Of a stretch of 64,000 nucleotides of DNA, positions 1 through 9,535 are shown one piece after another (within the stretch, counting starts at the first letter, position 1; the number at the start of each line of letters is the position of its first letter). The stretch covers positions 3,348,001 through 3,412,000 of the forward strand of contig NZ_CP021377.1 in NCBI RefSeq assembly GCF_002157895.1, written 5' to 3'. The translations under genes and the position numbers were made by a program. This DNA is from Oceanisphaera profunda. Its GTDB lineage: Bacteria; Pseudomonadota; Gammaproteobacteria; Enterobacterales; Aeromonadaceae. The notes beneath the pieces are model-generated. The model ran no database searches. It was not told the origin of the DNA and worked only from the letters and a program-made list of their open reading frames with translations.

Positions 1-1335
1 GGGATGGGGCGCACTAAAGTCAAAGTCGGTCATCTCGTTATTCAGCAAGAAGCCGCGGCCGGGCACCACTATGCCGCTGCCACCCCAATCTTCGATAGTA
101 AAGGTGTAAGCCACCACATTACCTTCGCGGTCTGAGACGGCTAAGTGCGTGGTATGCAAAGACTCAGGGCTTAAGGTGGCGCTCGCTGGGCGCAGTGGCA
201 CAGATGGGTCTTCTTGATAGACAAAAGGATCACCGGGTTCGCTCTTGCTCAATGCTTGACCGCTCATCAACTTGGCGCGGTGCTTGGCATAGTCTTTAGA
301 CAGCAACCCCATAGTAGGGACATCCGTATATTCACTGTCGGCGACATACGCATTGCGATCCGCAAAGGCGAGGCGCGAGGCTTGTAGATATAAGTGCTCC
401 ACCTCTGCTCGTGGCAGGTTGGCTAAATCAAAGGTCTCCAACATATTAAGCGCTTGGGCGATGGCGATACCGCCACTGGAAGGCGGCGCCATGCCATATA
501 CATCATAACCGCGATAAGTGGAATGGATGGGCTGGCGCAGTCGTACCTCGTAATCTTTAAGGTCGTTCAAGCTCATTTGGCCGGAGAGCACTTGCGTACC
601 CTCGGTGATCGGCGGTTGATTAACGGCGGCCACTATCTCTTTAGCAAGCTCACCTTCATAAAATGCCTTAGCGCCGCCCTGGGTCAGCAGTCGATAAGTA
701 TTGGCTAAATCTGGGTTACTAAAGTGGCTGCCAACGGCATGGGCTTTACCGTCAGTTAAATACAGCTGTTGGGCGCTCTCAAAGCGAGCAAACTTTTTCT
801 CGTTAATTTTGCTGATGCGGTTAAAGTTTTCGCTGACGGCAAAACCGTCGTCGGCCACCTTAATGGCGGGTGCTAAGAGCTGCTCAAAATTCATGGTGCC
901 ATAGCGGGTGAGCGCCTCTTGCCAGCCTAACACTGTGCCGGGCACGCCCACGGAAATGCCATTGGGCACGGCTGCTTCCCATTCCAGCGCCACACCATCG
1001 GCTAAAAATACCGAAGGGGTAAAGTAAGCGGGCGCGGTTTCTCGGTGATCTATGCTGATCACCTTGTCGTCTTTAGCGGAATAAATCAGCATAAAGCCGC
1101 CCCCGCCAATGCCGCAACTAAAGGGGTCGGTAACGCCCAGTGTGGCGGCGGCTGCCACCGCCGCATCGATGGCGTTGCCACCCTTATCTAAAATCTGCAG
1201 TGCGGCTTGGCTGGCTTGTTCCGATACAGTGGCCACGGCACCCCCATGGCCAGTACTCACGGCGGGGGCGGCGTATATCTGAAAGCAACTGAGTAACAAC
1301 GCCGTTGCGAGGACGGGTCGAAAGTCCTTTTTCAT
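1..1335 (-). CDS. ggt: gamma-glutamyltransferase, C-terminus cut by window edge
   Basis: Hydrolyses or transfers the gamma-glutamyl group of glutathione, normally in the periplasm. The start is an ATG at 1335 with an AAGGAGA ribosome site just upstream (1343-1349). The N-terminus looks like a signal peptide (Lys-Lys, then a hydrophobic stretch ending near Tyr-Ala-Ala). The autoprocessing site is visible as His-Thr-Thr-His at residues 394-397; the first Thr (395) would be the catalytic nucleophile that starts the small subunit, as in the family. The rest of the small subunit runs off the left edge, so about 445 residues are present of a usual 570-580. No break is seen in the visible part. Its glutathione substrate links it loosely to gshA at the other end of the window. 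Confidence 0.92.
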   Translation of the reverse strand, partial: MKKDFRPVLATALLLSCFQIYAAPAVSTGHGGAVATVSEQASQAALQILDKGGNAIDAAVAAAATLGVTDPFSCGIGGGGFMLIYSAKDDKVISIDHRETAPAYFTPSVFLADGVALEWEAAVPNGISVGVPGTVLGWQEALTRYGTMNFEQLLAPAIKVADDGFAVSENFNRISKINEKKFARFESAQQLYLTDGKAHAVGSHFSNPDLANTYRLLTQGGAKAFYEGELAKEIVAAVNQPPITEGTQVLSGQMSLNDLKDYEVRLRQPIHSTYRGYDVYGMAPPSSGGIAIAQALNMLETFDLANLPRAEVEHLYLQASRLAFADRNAYVADSEYTDVPTMGLLSKDYAKHRAKLMSGQALSKSEPGDPFVYQEDPSVPLRPASATLSPESLHTTHLAVSDREGNVVAYTFTIEDWGGSGIVVPGRGFLLNNEMTDFDFSAPHP

Positions 1336-1652
1336 GTTTAACTCTCCTTGGATCATAGTGGTAATAGATAAAAACTAAACACCCAGTTAGGGTTTGTTGA
1401 TATCGCCAGCCCAGCTCATATTGCGCCTTGCTGTTTTTAGTCAGCTACCAAGTCAGCCATTGGTAGCGCATCAAGAGTGTAGTTTATATTCAAATGAGTC
1501 AAATTGTTAATTTTAAGATAAATAGTTGTTATTTTTAGCCATGTGCCGAGGCAACCATAATGCTAAAAAGCAGGCTCGATCCATGAGCGTGTTAAATGAC
1601 CCCTGAGGGTGTAAAGTGCTGGGGGAGTGATTATTTTTCAGGAGCCTTAAAC
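1336..1652. other. intergenic region
   Basis: About 317 bases between the divergent ggt and VOC genes. It is AT-rich and must hold both promoters, but no box is clear enough to name. No RNA gene or repeat is visible. Confidence 0.5.
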
Positions 1653-2024
1653 ATGATCAGTTACGTTACGATAGGTGTCAGTGATTTAGACGCAGCCAAA
1701 GCCTTCTATGGTGAGCTACTGGCCGAGCTGGGCGGTAAGGTGTTACTGGACATGGGGCGTATCAGTTTTATTGGTGAAACTATGGCACAACCCATGCTGG
1801 CGGTGTGTATTCCATTTAATAAAGCGCCCGCAGAGCCGGGTAACGGCAATATGGTGTCATTTTCACCCGGCAGTAAAGCCGCGGTAGATGCCATGTACCA
1901 CAAAGCCATCGCCTTGGGCGCAAGTTGTGATGGCACACCCGGTCAGCGCGTTGCTGATAAGTTTTATGGTGCTTATGTGAAAGATGCCGACGGCAACAAA
2001 TTGTGTTTCAGCCATTTCGGATAA
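1653..2024 (+). CDS. VOC family (glyoxalase/bleomycin-resistance fold) protein
   Basis: A 123-residue single-domain member of the vicinal oxygen chelate superfamily. It begins MISYVTIGVSDLDAAKAFY, the usual first beta-alpha unit, and ends with the standard YVKDADGNKLC strand. The start at 1653 is chosen because AGGAGC lies 7-12 bases upstream and the fold begins there; an in-frame start at 1596 would add 19 residues with no homology look. These small VOC proteins bind a metal and act as lyases, isomerases or binding proteins; the substrate cannot be told from sequence. It stands alone. A second member of the family lies at 52454-52837. Confidence 0.85.
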   Translation: MISYVTIGVSDLDAAKAFYGELLAELGGKVLLDMGRISFIGETMAQPMLAVCIPFNKAPAEPGNGNMVSFSPGSKAAVDAMYHKAIALGASCDGTPGQRVADKFYGAYVKDADGNKLCFSHFG

Positions 2025-2036
2025 TAGTCAGTTGAA

Positions 2037-2073
2037 CAGCGACCTCAGCTAATCTCTGCTCACGGGGTCGCTG
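2037..2073 (+). terminator. possible terminator after the VOC gene
   Basis: An exact 8-bp inverted repeat (CAGCGACC / GGTCGCTG) with a 21-base loop lies 12 bases after the stop codon. It is followed by a T-rich but interrupted stretch. Confidence 0.5.
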
Positions 2074-2328
2074 TCGCCACTTTTATGTGTTTTCTTTGTT
2101 TATAATATTATTTCCTACTGCTGTGCCCTACCTTGGTTTTTGTTAGTGGTGTTAGGGCTGTTGCCTTTCGCGGTTCAGTTTTGTTCGAATTAAACGCATT
2201 TAGCCGAACCCATACTGCTGCAAAAACCATCTCAAAAGGTCAACAGATCCTCGCCGTTGTGCGTATGGTTAAGGGGCGTAAGCTTGCATGATAAAACTGA
2301 TAAACATCCAATGGCAGCGGGAGTGGTG

Positions 2329-2670
2329 ATGCAAATTAAAATAGGGTTGTTAGCAGTCGCGGTACTCGCTTTAGTCGGCTGCTTTGATAATAGCGGCGAG
2401 CCGCAAGTAAGCCAAAACGAGGAAGCGGGTTTAGTGAACTCAGCGGTCATTGCCGATTTTCAAGGCTGCTCAAATGACTGGTACCAGCAAGTAGACAGCC
2501 AAGTCGTTACGGGTGATGGCCAAGGTCATGGTCCCGACTTAGGCTCCAATGAATGGCGCTCTGTGGTGGAGTTTAAGTTGGGTATTCGCGGCGACAGTGC
2601 TTTAGCGGATTTGAACCGTGAAGAGTGGTGTCATTATATCTATGCGCATTATATTCAAGATAGTGACTGA
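2329..2670 (+). CDS. small lipoprotein of unknown function
   Basis: A 113-residue protein with a clear lipoprotein signal: MQIK, a hydrophobic run, then the lipobox Leu-Val-Gly-Cys at residues 15-18. Residue +2 after the Cys is Phe, so outer-membrane sorting would be expected. The start at 2329 is preferred over upstream in-frame ATGs (2257, 2311) because GGGAG lies 5 bases before it and the signal peptide starts there. The mature part is polar, with several Trp and Cys residues, and resembles no family I recognise. It is followed closely by the cupin gene (25-base gap), so the two may be co-transcribed. Confidence 0.75.
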   Translation: MQIKIGLLAVAVLALVGCFDNSGEPQVSQNEEAGLVNSAVIADFQGCSNDWYQQVDSQVVTGDGQGHGPDLGSNEWRSVVEFKLGIRGDSALADLNREEWCHYIYAHYIQDSD

Positions 2671-2695
2671 CAGAGTCAGACATTGAGGTTCACCG

Positions 2696-3025
2696 ATGCA
2701 CAATATGTTCGACAACATCCCGGCCGATTTAACTCACGAGCATTTTTTAGACTTGCTCAATACACCAAATGTACGCATTGAGCGGATCCTGTCTAAAGGG
2801 CATAGCTCACCTGAGCAGGGTTGGTATGACCAAGAGCAAGATGAGTGGGTGTTGATGCTGCAAGGCGAGGGCAGTTTAGTGTTTGCCGATGGCCAAGCTG
2901 TGACGCTTAACGTCGGCGATTTTTTGCATATTCCTGCTCATACCTTGCATAAAGTGAGTCATGCTAAGCCTGATGATCTTACGGTGTGGCTGGCTATTTT
3001 CTTTCAACATGCCGATAGTTCTTAG
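2696..3025 (+). CDS. cupin-domain protein
   Basis: A 109-residue single cupin. The core reads W-L-M-L-Q-G-E-G-S-L-V-F-A-D-G and then G-D-F-L-H-I-P-A-H-T-L-H-K-V, the two classic cupin motifs with metal-ligand histidines in the second. GAGG lies 8 bases before the ATG. Related stand-alone cupins of this size are mostly of unknown function. Substrate not determinable; it may form a pair with the upstream lipoprotein gene. Confidence 0.82.
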   Translation: MHNMFDNIPADLTHEHFLDLLNTPNVRIERILSKGHSSPEQGWYDQEQDEWVLMLQGEGSLVFADGQAVTLNVGDFLHIPAHTLHKVSHAKPDDLTVWLAIFFQHADSS

Positions 3026-3126
3026 AACACACAGTTATGCTGGCCGCTAAAAGGAACATTACGGCCTAATAGTCACAAAGTATGCAATATACTGAAATCA
3101 GTAACACAACATGAAAGGAAGCGTGA

Positions 3127-4110
3127 ATGGAGTTACTGTTTCTGGGTACGTCTGCGGGCACACCCACTAAAAGCCGTAATGTGACAGGGTTGGCGTTAAG
3201 AAAGGTCGACGCTAAACCTTGGATATTAGTGGATTGCGGGGAAGCGACGCAGCATCGAATTCTGCGTGCACCTATATCATTACATCGCTTACAGGCAATT
3301 TGTATTACCCACTTACATGGCGATCACTGCTATGGCTTGCCGGGGTTGTTGGCCAGTGCCAGCCTAATGGGGCGCACGGCACCGCTCACCATTATTGGGC
3401 CTAAAGAGTTACCAGAATGGGTGCGAATTACGCTGCAGCTTACTCAGGTTACCTTAGGTTATGAACTGGATTTTATTGATGTGGCCAGTTTAACGGCTCC
3501 TGTGGCGCTGGACGATTTTTTGGTATCAACGATACCGCTGTCGCATCGGGTGGCGTGCTTTGCTTATCAGTTTGTAGAAACTTATGTGTTGCGCAAACTT
3601 GATAAGGCTAAGTTATTGGCGGACGGCATTGAATCAGGCGAGGTCTGGGGGCAATTGCTGCGCGGTGAAACCGCCACTTTTCCTGATGGACGCATCATTA
3701 ATAGCGAGAGTAGTCGTGAAGCATACCTGTTGCCGACTCGCCCGCCCCATACCGTGATCATTGCCGGCGACAATGATAATCCCGCCTTGCTGGCACACAG
3801 CGCACAATCGGCGCAGTTGCTGGTTCATGAAGCCACTTATACCCAAGATATTGCCGATAAAGTGGGCGCCGAAGCCCAGCATAGCTCGGCTAAAATGATT
3901 GCCGAATTTGCCCAAGCGGTGGCCTTACCTAACTTAATACTTACGCACTTTAGCCCCCGTTATAGAAACGGCGGCAAAGGGCACACCATTCATGAAATCG
4001 AGCAAGAAGCGAGGCAGCACTACGGCGGCACCTTGTTTTTGGCTCAAGATCTCGCGCTGTATTACTTGGATAATTCAGGCAAGCTCAGTAAACGCGACGC
4101 CCGAGGCTAG
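3127..4110 (+). CDS. rnz: ribonuclease Z (tRNA 3' endonuclease)
   Basis: A metallo-beta-lactamase-fold nuclease that cuts pre-tRNA 3' trailers and works as a zinc enzyme in the cytoplasm. The 327-residue length fits the short bacterial RNase Z. The N-terminal LFLGTSAGTPT signature is present, and the zinc motif T-H-L-H-G-D-H sits at residues 61-67. Further metal ligands appear in A-G-D-N near 215 and L-T-H-F near 270. The ATG at 3127 is preceded by AAGGAAG at good spacing. In some gammaproteobacteria the same protein is called RNase BN or ElaC. Confidence 0.93.
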   Translation: MELLFLGTSAGTPTKSRNVTGLALRKVDAKPWILVDCGEATQHRILRAPISLHRLQAICITHLHGDHCYGLPGLLASASLMGRTAPLTIIGPKELPEWVRITLQLTQVTLGYELDFIDVASLTAPVALDDFLVSTIPLSHRVACFAYQFVETYVLRKLDKAKLLADGIESGEVWGQLLRGETATFPDGRIINSESSREAYLLPTRPPHTVIIAGDNDNPALLAHSAQSAQLLVHEATYTQDIADKVGAEAQHSSAKMIAEFAQAVALPNLILTHFSPRYRNGGKGHTIHEIEQEARQHYGGTLFLAQDLALYYLDNSGKLSKRDARG

Positions 4111-4155
4111 TGAACGCGGTGGCTTAATCGTCATAGGTTAATGGTGGATACGGAT

Positions 4156-5211
4156 ATGGCAGATTCTTTTTTAGCGCAATTGGGTATTCAATATCCGATT
4201 ATTCAAGCGCCCATGGCGGGCACGGCGACGGTGGCGTTAGCGGCGGCGGTGTCTAATGCGGGAGGGCTTGGCTCGTTAGGCTTAGGTGCCAGCGATGTTG
4301 GGCAGGCGCGACGGCAAATCCGTGAGCTTAAGCAGGCCACGGCTGGGCCTTTTAATGTGAACTTTTTCTGTCATCAAGCGGCTCCCGTCGAACCTGTGCG
4401 TAATCAACAATGGCTGAACGTGCTGGCGCCTTACTTTACTGAGTTTGGTGCCCATGTGCCTATTGAAATAGCGCCAGCATACCCGAGCTTTAATGATAAT
4501 CCCGACCTGCTCGCCATGCTGTTGAGTGAACGGCCTGCGGTAGTGAGCTTTCATTTTGGTTTACCGAATCAAGCCAGTATTGAGGCACTGCAAACGGCGG
4601 GCATCAAATTATTAGGCTGTGCCACGAATGTCGATGAAGCAGAGCTCATTATTGAGGCTGGGCTTGATGGCATTATTGCCCAAGGCGTAGAAGCGGGCGG
4701 CCACAGAGGGGTCTTTGATCCGGCACAAGATTTAGAGCTGGGCCTGTTTGGTCTATTACAGTTATTAAGGCGCCAATGCTCGCTGCCGATTATTGCCGCC
4801 GGCGGCATTATGAATGGGCAGGGCATTAGGCAGGTATTAAGCATGGGCGCCAGTGCCGTGCAATTAGGCACGGCTTTCGTTTTATGCCCAGAGTCGAATG
4901 CCAGTGCGGATTATCGTGCCCATTTGGGCAGTGCCAAGGCCTACCATACCGGTATTACGACGATGATTTCTGGACGGCCGGCCCGGGGGCTGGTTAATCG
5001 TTGGCATCAAAAGCTTGGCGTGTATGGTGCCAAATTGGCCGCTTATCCGACGGCCTACAGCGCGGCAAAAGCCTTGCATCTGGCGGCCAGCCAACGGGGT
5101 TGCCATGACTTTGCTGCCTATTGGGCCGGACAAGGGGCGCCATTAGTCCGCGCCTTACCCGCCGCTGAATTAATGAAGACGCTAATAGCAGAGCTCGCGA
5201 GCGACGAATAA
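4156..5211 (+). CDS. nitronate monooxygenase (2-nitropropane dioxygenase family)
   Basis: An FMN-dependent TIM-barrel enzyme that oxidises alkyl nitronates such as propionate-3-nitronate to non-toxic products. Family features seen: the opening QYPIIQAPMAG, the G-G-L-G-S-L-G loop, A-G-G-H-R-G near residue 182 (the conserved His region of class I enzymes), and the A-A-G-G-I and G-A-S-A-V-Q-L-G-T-A-F phosphate-binding strands. The start at 4156 is chosen because GGTGG is better spaced from it than anything before the in-frame ATG at 4141. No partner gene is evident. An enoyl-ACP reductase FabK-type role is a less likely alternative. Confidence 0.85.
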   Translation: MADSFLAQLGIQYPIIQAPMAGTATVALAAAVSNAGGLGSLGLGASDVGQARRQIRELKQATAGPFNVNFFCHQAAPVEPVRNQQWLNVLAPYFTEFGAHVPIEIAPAYPSFNDNPDLLAMLLSERPAVVSFHFGLPNQASIEALQTAGIKLLGCATNVDEAELIIEAGLDGIIAQGVEAGGHRGVFDPAQDLELGLFGLLQLLRRQCSLPIIAAGGIMNGQGIRQVLSMGASAVQLGTAFVLCPESNASADYRAHLGSAKAYHTGITTMISGRPARGLVNRWHQKLGVYGAKLAAYPTAYSAAKALHLAASQRGCHDFAAYWAGQGAPLVRALPAAELMKTLIAELASDE

Positions 5212-5392
5212 GATAAATGCTAATAGGTTGAAAACACACTGAGAAATTGAATATTTAAGCGGGCATGGAGGAGAGGTGTGCAACACTCGGTGCAACAGGC
5301 TGCTTTGAATAATTTATACCAATCGAAGTAAAAATATGTTCTATCTCGTCCTTTTGGTAAAGAGGACTTCAGCACGTTTTTTGTTTTTACTT

Positions 5393-5492
5393 TGTAGCCG
5401 TCAACTTGTTCGACGGGCCAGCTTTGCTGGCTATTTTAAAACATAAAACCGTGGCGAAGTCCTCTTCGCTGAAGAGACGGCCACACTACAAA
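5393..5492. repeat. palindromic intergenic element, family A copy 1
   Basis: Bounded by TTTGTAG and CTACAAA inverted ends. Inside are two successive hairpins: CCGTC-AACTTGTTC-GACGG and GCCAGC-TTT-GCTGGC. The second copy, at 48910-49010, keeps the same loop and layout but changes both arms of each hairpin together. Confidence 0.75.
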
Positions 5493-5563
5493 AAACAGTC
5501 TTGCGAAGCAGGATGGTATGATCAGTTAGATTTCCTGAATGGTATTAGGTCGTTCTTGCTAGC

Positions 5564-5584
5564 CAGCAATCAGCAATCAGCAAT
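5564..5584. repeat. 7-bp tandem repeat, CAGCAAT x3
   Basis: Three exact tandem copies of CAGCAAT in the gap between nmo and arcC. Similar period-7 arrays lie at 9322, 35609 and 57871. Confidence 0.85.
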
Positions 5585-5704
5585 GAGAAATTGCACTCTT
5601 TAGTTGTACTAAAGAGTGCAATAAAAGGAGCAATAAAATCGGCTTGTGAAGCTGAGTGAACGCCACCCTAGCTTAATGCCAGGTGCCCACACTCAGCCAA
5701 GGCC

Positions 5705-6622
5705 TTACTCTGCCTGCTCGCTGACAATATGGGTACCTGCCTGACCGGCCAATAATGCCAAGGCTTCAGACAAACGACCAATGGCACTAAAACCGCCCGA
5801 CTCAGCAAAACTGCACGCGGCCTTGATTTTTGGCCCCATGGAGCCCGCAGGAAGATTAAGCGCGACGCTTTCAGCCACTGTGAGTGTACTCAGCGGCTTA
5901 GCTTCTGGGGTACCAAAGCCATGGTATACGGCTTCAACATCCGTCAGTAGCAAGAGCGCATCGGCACCCAGCTGCTTAGCTAAAAATGCGGTAGAAAGGT
6001 CTTTATCGATCACAGCTTCAATGCCTTGCAAGCCGTTATTGGCATCCCGTACCACTGGAATACCACCGCCGCCGTTGCAGATCACCACCACGTTTTTTTC
6101 CACCAACAATTGAATTACTCCTAAATCAGGAATATCCAAGGGTTGAGGAGAGGCCACCACACGCCGCCATTTATTGCCATCTTGGGCAATCTGCCAACCG
6201 GCTTTAGCTGCGCGCTCTTCGGCTTCTTCTTGGCTGTATACGGGACCAATAAACTTAGTGGGCGTTAAAAACGCGGGGTCTTCGGCATCCACCACCACTT
6301 GCGTCAGCAAGGTGGCAATGGGGCGGCTGTTTTGCAGAGCATTTTCTAGCTCTTGTTCCACCAAGTAGCCAATCATGCCTGCCGTTTGCGCACCCAACAC
6401 ATCAAGCGGATAGCTTTCTGCGGCGTTATAGGCTTCTGCTTGCAAGGACAATAAGCCCACTTGTGGGCCATTACCATGAGTAATCACCAGCTGATGGCCG
6501 GCTTTAACAATTTGGGCCAAAGCAAGCGCGGCCACTTTTACGTTCTCGCGCTGTACTTGAGCCGTAAGCGGCTCACCGCGCTGTAATAAGGCATTACCGC
6601 CTAGTGCTGCTACAACTAACAT
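5705..6622 (-). CDS. arcC: carbamate kinase
   Basis: Transfers phosphate from carbamoyl phosphate to ADP, giving ATP, CO2 and ammonia: the last step of arginine deiminase or of purine/allantoin fermentation. The 305-residue form begins MLVVAALGGNALLQRGE, the family's N-terminal phosphate loop, and carries ITHGNGPQVG and later CNGGGGIPV and the DKDLS motif. The start at 6622 fits family length; an in-frame GTG at 6691 would add 23 unlikely residues. No arcA, arcB or arcD lies beside it, which is unusual, so its carbamoyl phosphate source is not shown by context. Confidence 0.92.
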   Translation of the reverse strand: MLVVAALGGNALLQRGEPLTAQVQRENVKVAALALAQIVKAGHQLVITHGNGPQVGLLSLQAEAYNAAESYPLDVLGAQTAGMIGYLVEQELENALQNSRPIATLLTQVVVDAEDPAFLTPTKFIGPVYSQEEAEERAAKAGWQIAQDGNKWRRVVASPQPLDIPDLGVIQLLVEKNVVVICNGGGGIPVVRDANNGLQGIEAVIDKDLSTAFLAKQLGADALLLLTDVEAVYHGFGTPEAKPLSTLTVAESVALNLPAGSMGPKIKAACSFAESGGFSAIGRLSEALALLAGQAGTHIVSEQAE

Positions 6623-7170
6623 AATTAAGATCTTAAATTTGGCCACATCAGGAATGCTGATATGGATAGGACTTTTTGCTTGAGAAATCACCGGCCTAAG
6701 CCTGCGCTCAAACAGCTCTAATAATAATGCGCTTCACGGATCGAATCAGTGAGGGCTGGCTGTTTTACTATCCAAGTCGGCTCGAGATAACCCAAACGGC
6801 TTGGATGCCGCCGCGCATTCTACTCATTTAGCTCAATAAAAGCAGCAAATTCTGCCTTTTGTAACGAAGAGTTAAGCCAAAAAAATCAGGGTACGAGTGC
6901 TTGCTAGACAGAGGCGGGAATGGTTGGTCATTTTTTGAATGCAGAGTGCGTATTTTGCGCCAGACTATCGCAACGCTAAGATTTCAATTCCCCTATAATA
7001 CGCAACAACTATTGCTAATTTTTATTCACCATTACATTACATTAATTTCAAATAGCTCATTATTAAGTGTATTTTTTATCTTCAGTTGAAGGTTATTTTG
7101 GTGTGTTCGGTATCTTTTGTAATGACCTTGTGAATGATTGTGAACGGCAATAATAAAGATAACTTTAGGT
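6623..7170. other. intergenic region
   Basis: About 550 bases between divergent arcC and the chemoreceptor gene, AT-rich from about 6990 on. Short open frames here have no family look or ribosome site. Only the sigma-28-like promoter at its right edge is recognisable. Confidence 0.5.
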
Positions 7171-7197
7171 TCAAGTTTTGGCTGCGGTTGCCGCTAT
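7171..7197 (+). promoter_or_regulatory. sigma-28 (FliA)-type promoter of the chemoreceptor gene
   Basis: TCAAGTTT, an 11-base spacer, then GCCGCTAT. This matches the flagellar sigma factor layout (TAAAGTTT-N11-GCCGATAA) at 13 of 16 positions, and it stands 140 bases before a chemotaxis gene, where such promoters are expected. Confidence 0.68.
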
Positions 7198-7336
7198 AGT
7201 ATGGCGTCTTTTTTACCCGTGTCGGCGTATTTTGATGGCAATAGCCCCAGCAAAAGGCCACAGGAAAGAAGATGAGCAAAGGTGTAAACCAGAGGTTCTG
7301 GCATTTGCACTCAATACTTTGGCCACTGGAGCAGCC

Positions 7337-9271
7337 ATGCAAAAATTTAAATTACGAACGGTTTTTATCGCCTTTGTCGCCTTGGCATTGGTGCTATTGA
7401 CGCTCGTATCAACGCTGATTAACGTCAATCAATTTTCAGGTCTTTACTACGGCCAAACAGAACAAGAGTACCTGCCCAATAGCGTGGGGCGCATTGCCGA
7501 ACAGGTGCGGGCCGAGTTGATGCCGGCGATTATTTTATCGGACGACATGTCCAATAACAGCATGCTGCATGACTGGATGAAGGGTGGCGAAGAGGCGGGC
7601 GCTCAACATGGCCAAGTGCTGCGCTATTTTAAGCAACAAAGAGCCAATGCGAACGCTAATACCTTGTTCTGGGTGTCAGGGTTATCGAATACCTATTATA
7701 CGGATGCCGGTGCCTTCAAGAAAATCTCTACCTCGGATCCTAGAGACAATTGGTATTACAACTTTTTGAACAGTGGCGCCAAGCAAAGTTTGTCAATTGA
7801 CCCAGATGAGCGTACAGAAAAGCTCACCTTATTTGTGAACACGCAAGTTTCCATAGATGGCAAAGCTGTGGGTGCTGCAGGCTTAGGTTATGACGTATCC
7901 TCAGTGGTCGATATTATTTCCGACTACAAACTGGGCGAGCAGGGTTACCTGTTTTTGGTCGACCAAAATGGCATGATTGCCGTGCATCCCGAGATGGCGC
8001 TAACTCGGAAGAACATTGCCCAGCTTGAAAGGTATGCTCCTGTGAATGGGTTGCTGGCGGGTCATAGCTCGGGCTTTTCCTTTGAACGCACCGAGTTAGA
8101 GGGTCAAGATGTATACATGGCGGCACAAGATATACGGGATACGGGTCTAACCTTAGTTGCGGTTTTGCCTTCGGCTGAAATCAGCGGTGCCATCAATAGT
8201 GTGATTTCCTCCTCGGTGTGGGTCAGTATCTTATTGACCGCCGGCTTTATTGGGCTGACGGTGCTGTTTGCCAACTCACTGAGCAAGTCCATTCGCCGAG
8301 TGGGTGATGACCTATTAAGCATGTCCGGCAGTGGTGGGGATTTAACCACCCGCTTAGATGATCGCCATGACAATGAACTGGGCCATTTAGCTAAAGGCTT
8401 TAACGCCATTATTGGTAAAGTGCGAGAGTTGGTGGCCGAGATCCAAGAAACGGAAACCGCCATGAAAACCGGTATTGAGCAGTTAGCGCAGCTGGCCAAC
8501 GATACTTTTACCTCTACCGATATGCAGCGTGGGCAAACGGATCAGGTGGCCACCGCCATTACCGAAATGGGCCAAACCATTACTGAGGTCTCTAGTATTG
8601 CGCATCGTACCGCGCAAGATACCGAAAGTGCGGTAGCAGACACGCACAGTACCAATGACAACATGGCGCTGACCTCACACACCATGCAAGAGTTGACGTT
8701 GGTGATGAGCGACATTGAAAAGACCATCATCGACTTTGCCAACCAAGCGGGCGCCATTAACTCGGTTGTAGAAGTAATTAATGGTATTTCTGAGCAAACT
8801 AACTTATTGGCGCTTAACGCGGCCATAGAGGCGGCGCGAGCCGGTGAGCAAGGTCGCGGATTTGCAGTGGTTGCGGATGAAGTCAGAAGCTTGGCGCAAC
8901 GTACTCAAGCCTCGACGCTGGAAATTCGTGAGCAAATTACCCAGTTACAGCTCACAGCGGAGCAGTCCACCAAGGCCATACAGCAGGGCACGGCCAGTAG
9001 TCAACAAGTGGCGCTAAACACTGAGCAGTCGGCGGCGGCTTTGGTCAGTATCAAGCAAAAATTTGAAGCTATCAGCGCCGGTAACCATCAAGTTGCGGCG
9101 GCAACCGAAGAGCAGGGTGCAGTGGCTGAGCACATTAATGAATCGGCGCACTTGATTTCAGACAGTGCGGCCAGTATTCACCATAATGCCGAGCAACAAC
9201 TGGCAGCCATTAAGGTGCTACAGACACGCGCCGAGCAGTTACGCAGTTTGGTAACGCAGTTTAAGGTGTAA
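7337..9271 (+). CDS. methyl-accepting chemotaxis protein
   Basis: A 644-residue inner-membrane chemoreceptor. Order: transmembrane helix 1 (about 9-30), a periplasmic Cache-type sensor domain (about 40-285), transmembrane helix 2 (about 288-310), a HAMP linker (about 311-365), then the cytoplasmic signalling coiled coil. The highly conserved hairpin tip ([20 protein letters not shown]) is near residues 495-520. There is no C-terminal CheR/CheB pentapeptide. The start at 7337 has GGAG 5 bases upstream and gives a normal N-terminus; an in-frame ATG at 7178 overlaps the promoter. The ligand is unknown. Confidence 0.93.
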   Translation: MQKFKLRTVFIAFVALALVLLTLVSTLINVNQFSGLYYGQTEQEYLPNSVGRIAEQVRAELMPAIILSDDMSNNSMLHDWMKGGEEAGAQHGQVLRYFKQQRANANANTLFWVSGLSNTYYTDAGAFKKISTSDPRDNWYYNFLNSGAKQSLSIDPDERTEKLTLFVNTQVSIDGKAVGAAGLGYDVSSVVDIISDYKLGEQGYLFLVDQNGMIAVHPEMALTRKNIAQLERYAPVNGLLAGHSSGFSFERTELEGQDVYMAAQDIRDTGLTLVAVLPSAEISGAINSVISSSVWVSILLTAGFIGLTVLFANSLSKSIRRVGDDLLSMSGSGGDLTTRLDDRHDNELGHLAKGFNAIIGKVRELVAEIQETETAMKTGIEQLAQLANDTFTSTDMQRGQTDQVATAITEMGQTITEVSSIAHRTAQDTESAVADTHSTNDNMALTSHTMQELTLVMSDIEKTIIDFANQAGAINSVVEVINGISEQTNLLALNAAIEAARAGEQGRGFAVVADEVRSLAQRTQASTLEIREQITQLQLTAEQSTKAIQQGTASSQQVALNTEQSAAALVSIKQKFEAISAGNHQVAAATEEQGAVAEHINESAHLISDSAASIHHNAEQQLAAIKVLQTRAEQLRSLVTQFKV

Positions 9272-9321
9272 GTGTGCGTAAGGTGTGAGGGGTAAAGAGT
9301 AAGGTGACAATGACACCAAAC

Positions 9322-9356
9322 ACTCAGCACTCAGCACCCAGCACCCAGCACCCAGC
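9322..9356. repeat. 7-bp tandem repeat, A(C/T)... ACTCAGC/ACCCAGC x5
   Basis: Two copies of ACTCAGC followed by three of ACCCAGC, perfectly tandem, lying between the chemoreceptor stop codon and its terminator. Confidence 0.85.
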
Positions 9357-9377
9357 TTATGATGGCAGTTAATATTC

Positions 9378-9410
9378 AAACACCTTCACACCTTGTGTGA
9401 AGGTGTTTTT
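9378..9410 (+). terminator. Rho-independent terminator of the chemoreceptor gene
   Basis: AAACACCTTCACA, a short loop, then TGTGTGAAGGTGTTTTT: a long exact stem followed by a T run. It would work on the + strand and, less well, in reverse. Confidence 0.9.
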
Positions 9411-9535
9411 GTTTGAAGCAACCATTTTTAACCGTCGCGATAGATGCTGAAGTTGTATGCCGTGAATCAAAAGTGGTGGATGTGCTAATATAGCGGGCTG
9501 TCAGCCAGACTGACGTGGCTAATTGATATAAGGAG

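Larger units (their letters stand above)
5212..5704. other. intergenic region with repeats
   Basis: A long gap between convergent genes. It holds copy 1 of a palindromic element (5393-5492) and a 7-bp tandem repeat (5564-5584), both listed separately. No gene is supported. Confidence 0.6.

Noticed and set aside
1561-1640. Possible tRNA or small RNA before the VOC gene
   Set aside because: No cloverleaf or terminator could be drawn.
6901-7089. 62-residue open frame upstream of the chemoreceptor
   Set aside because: No ribosome site, AT-rich noncoding look, no family resemblance.
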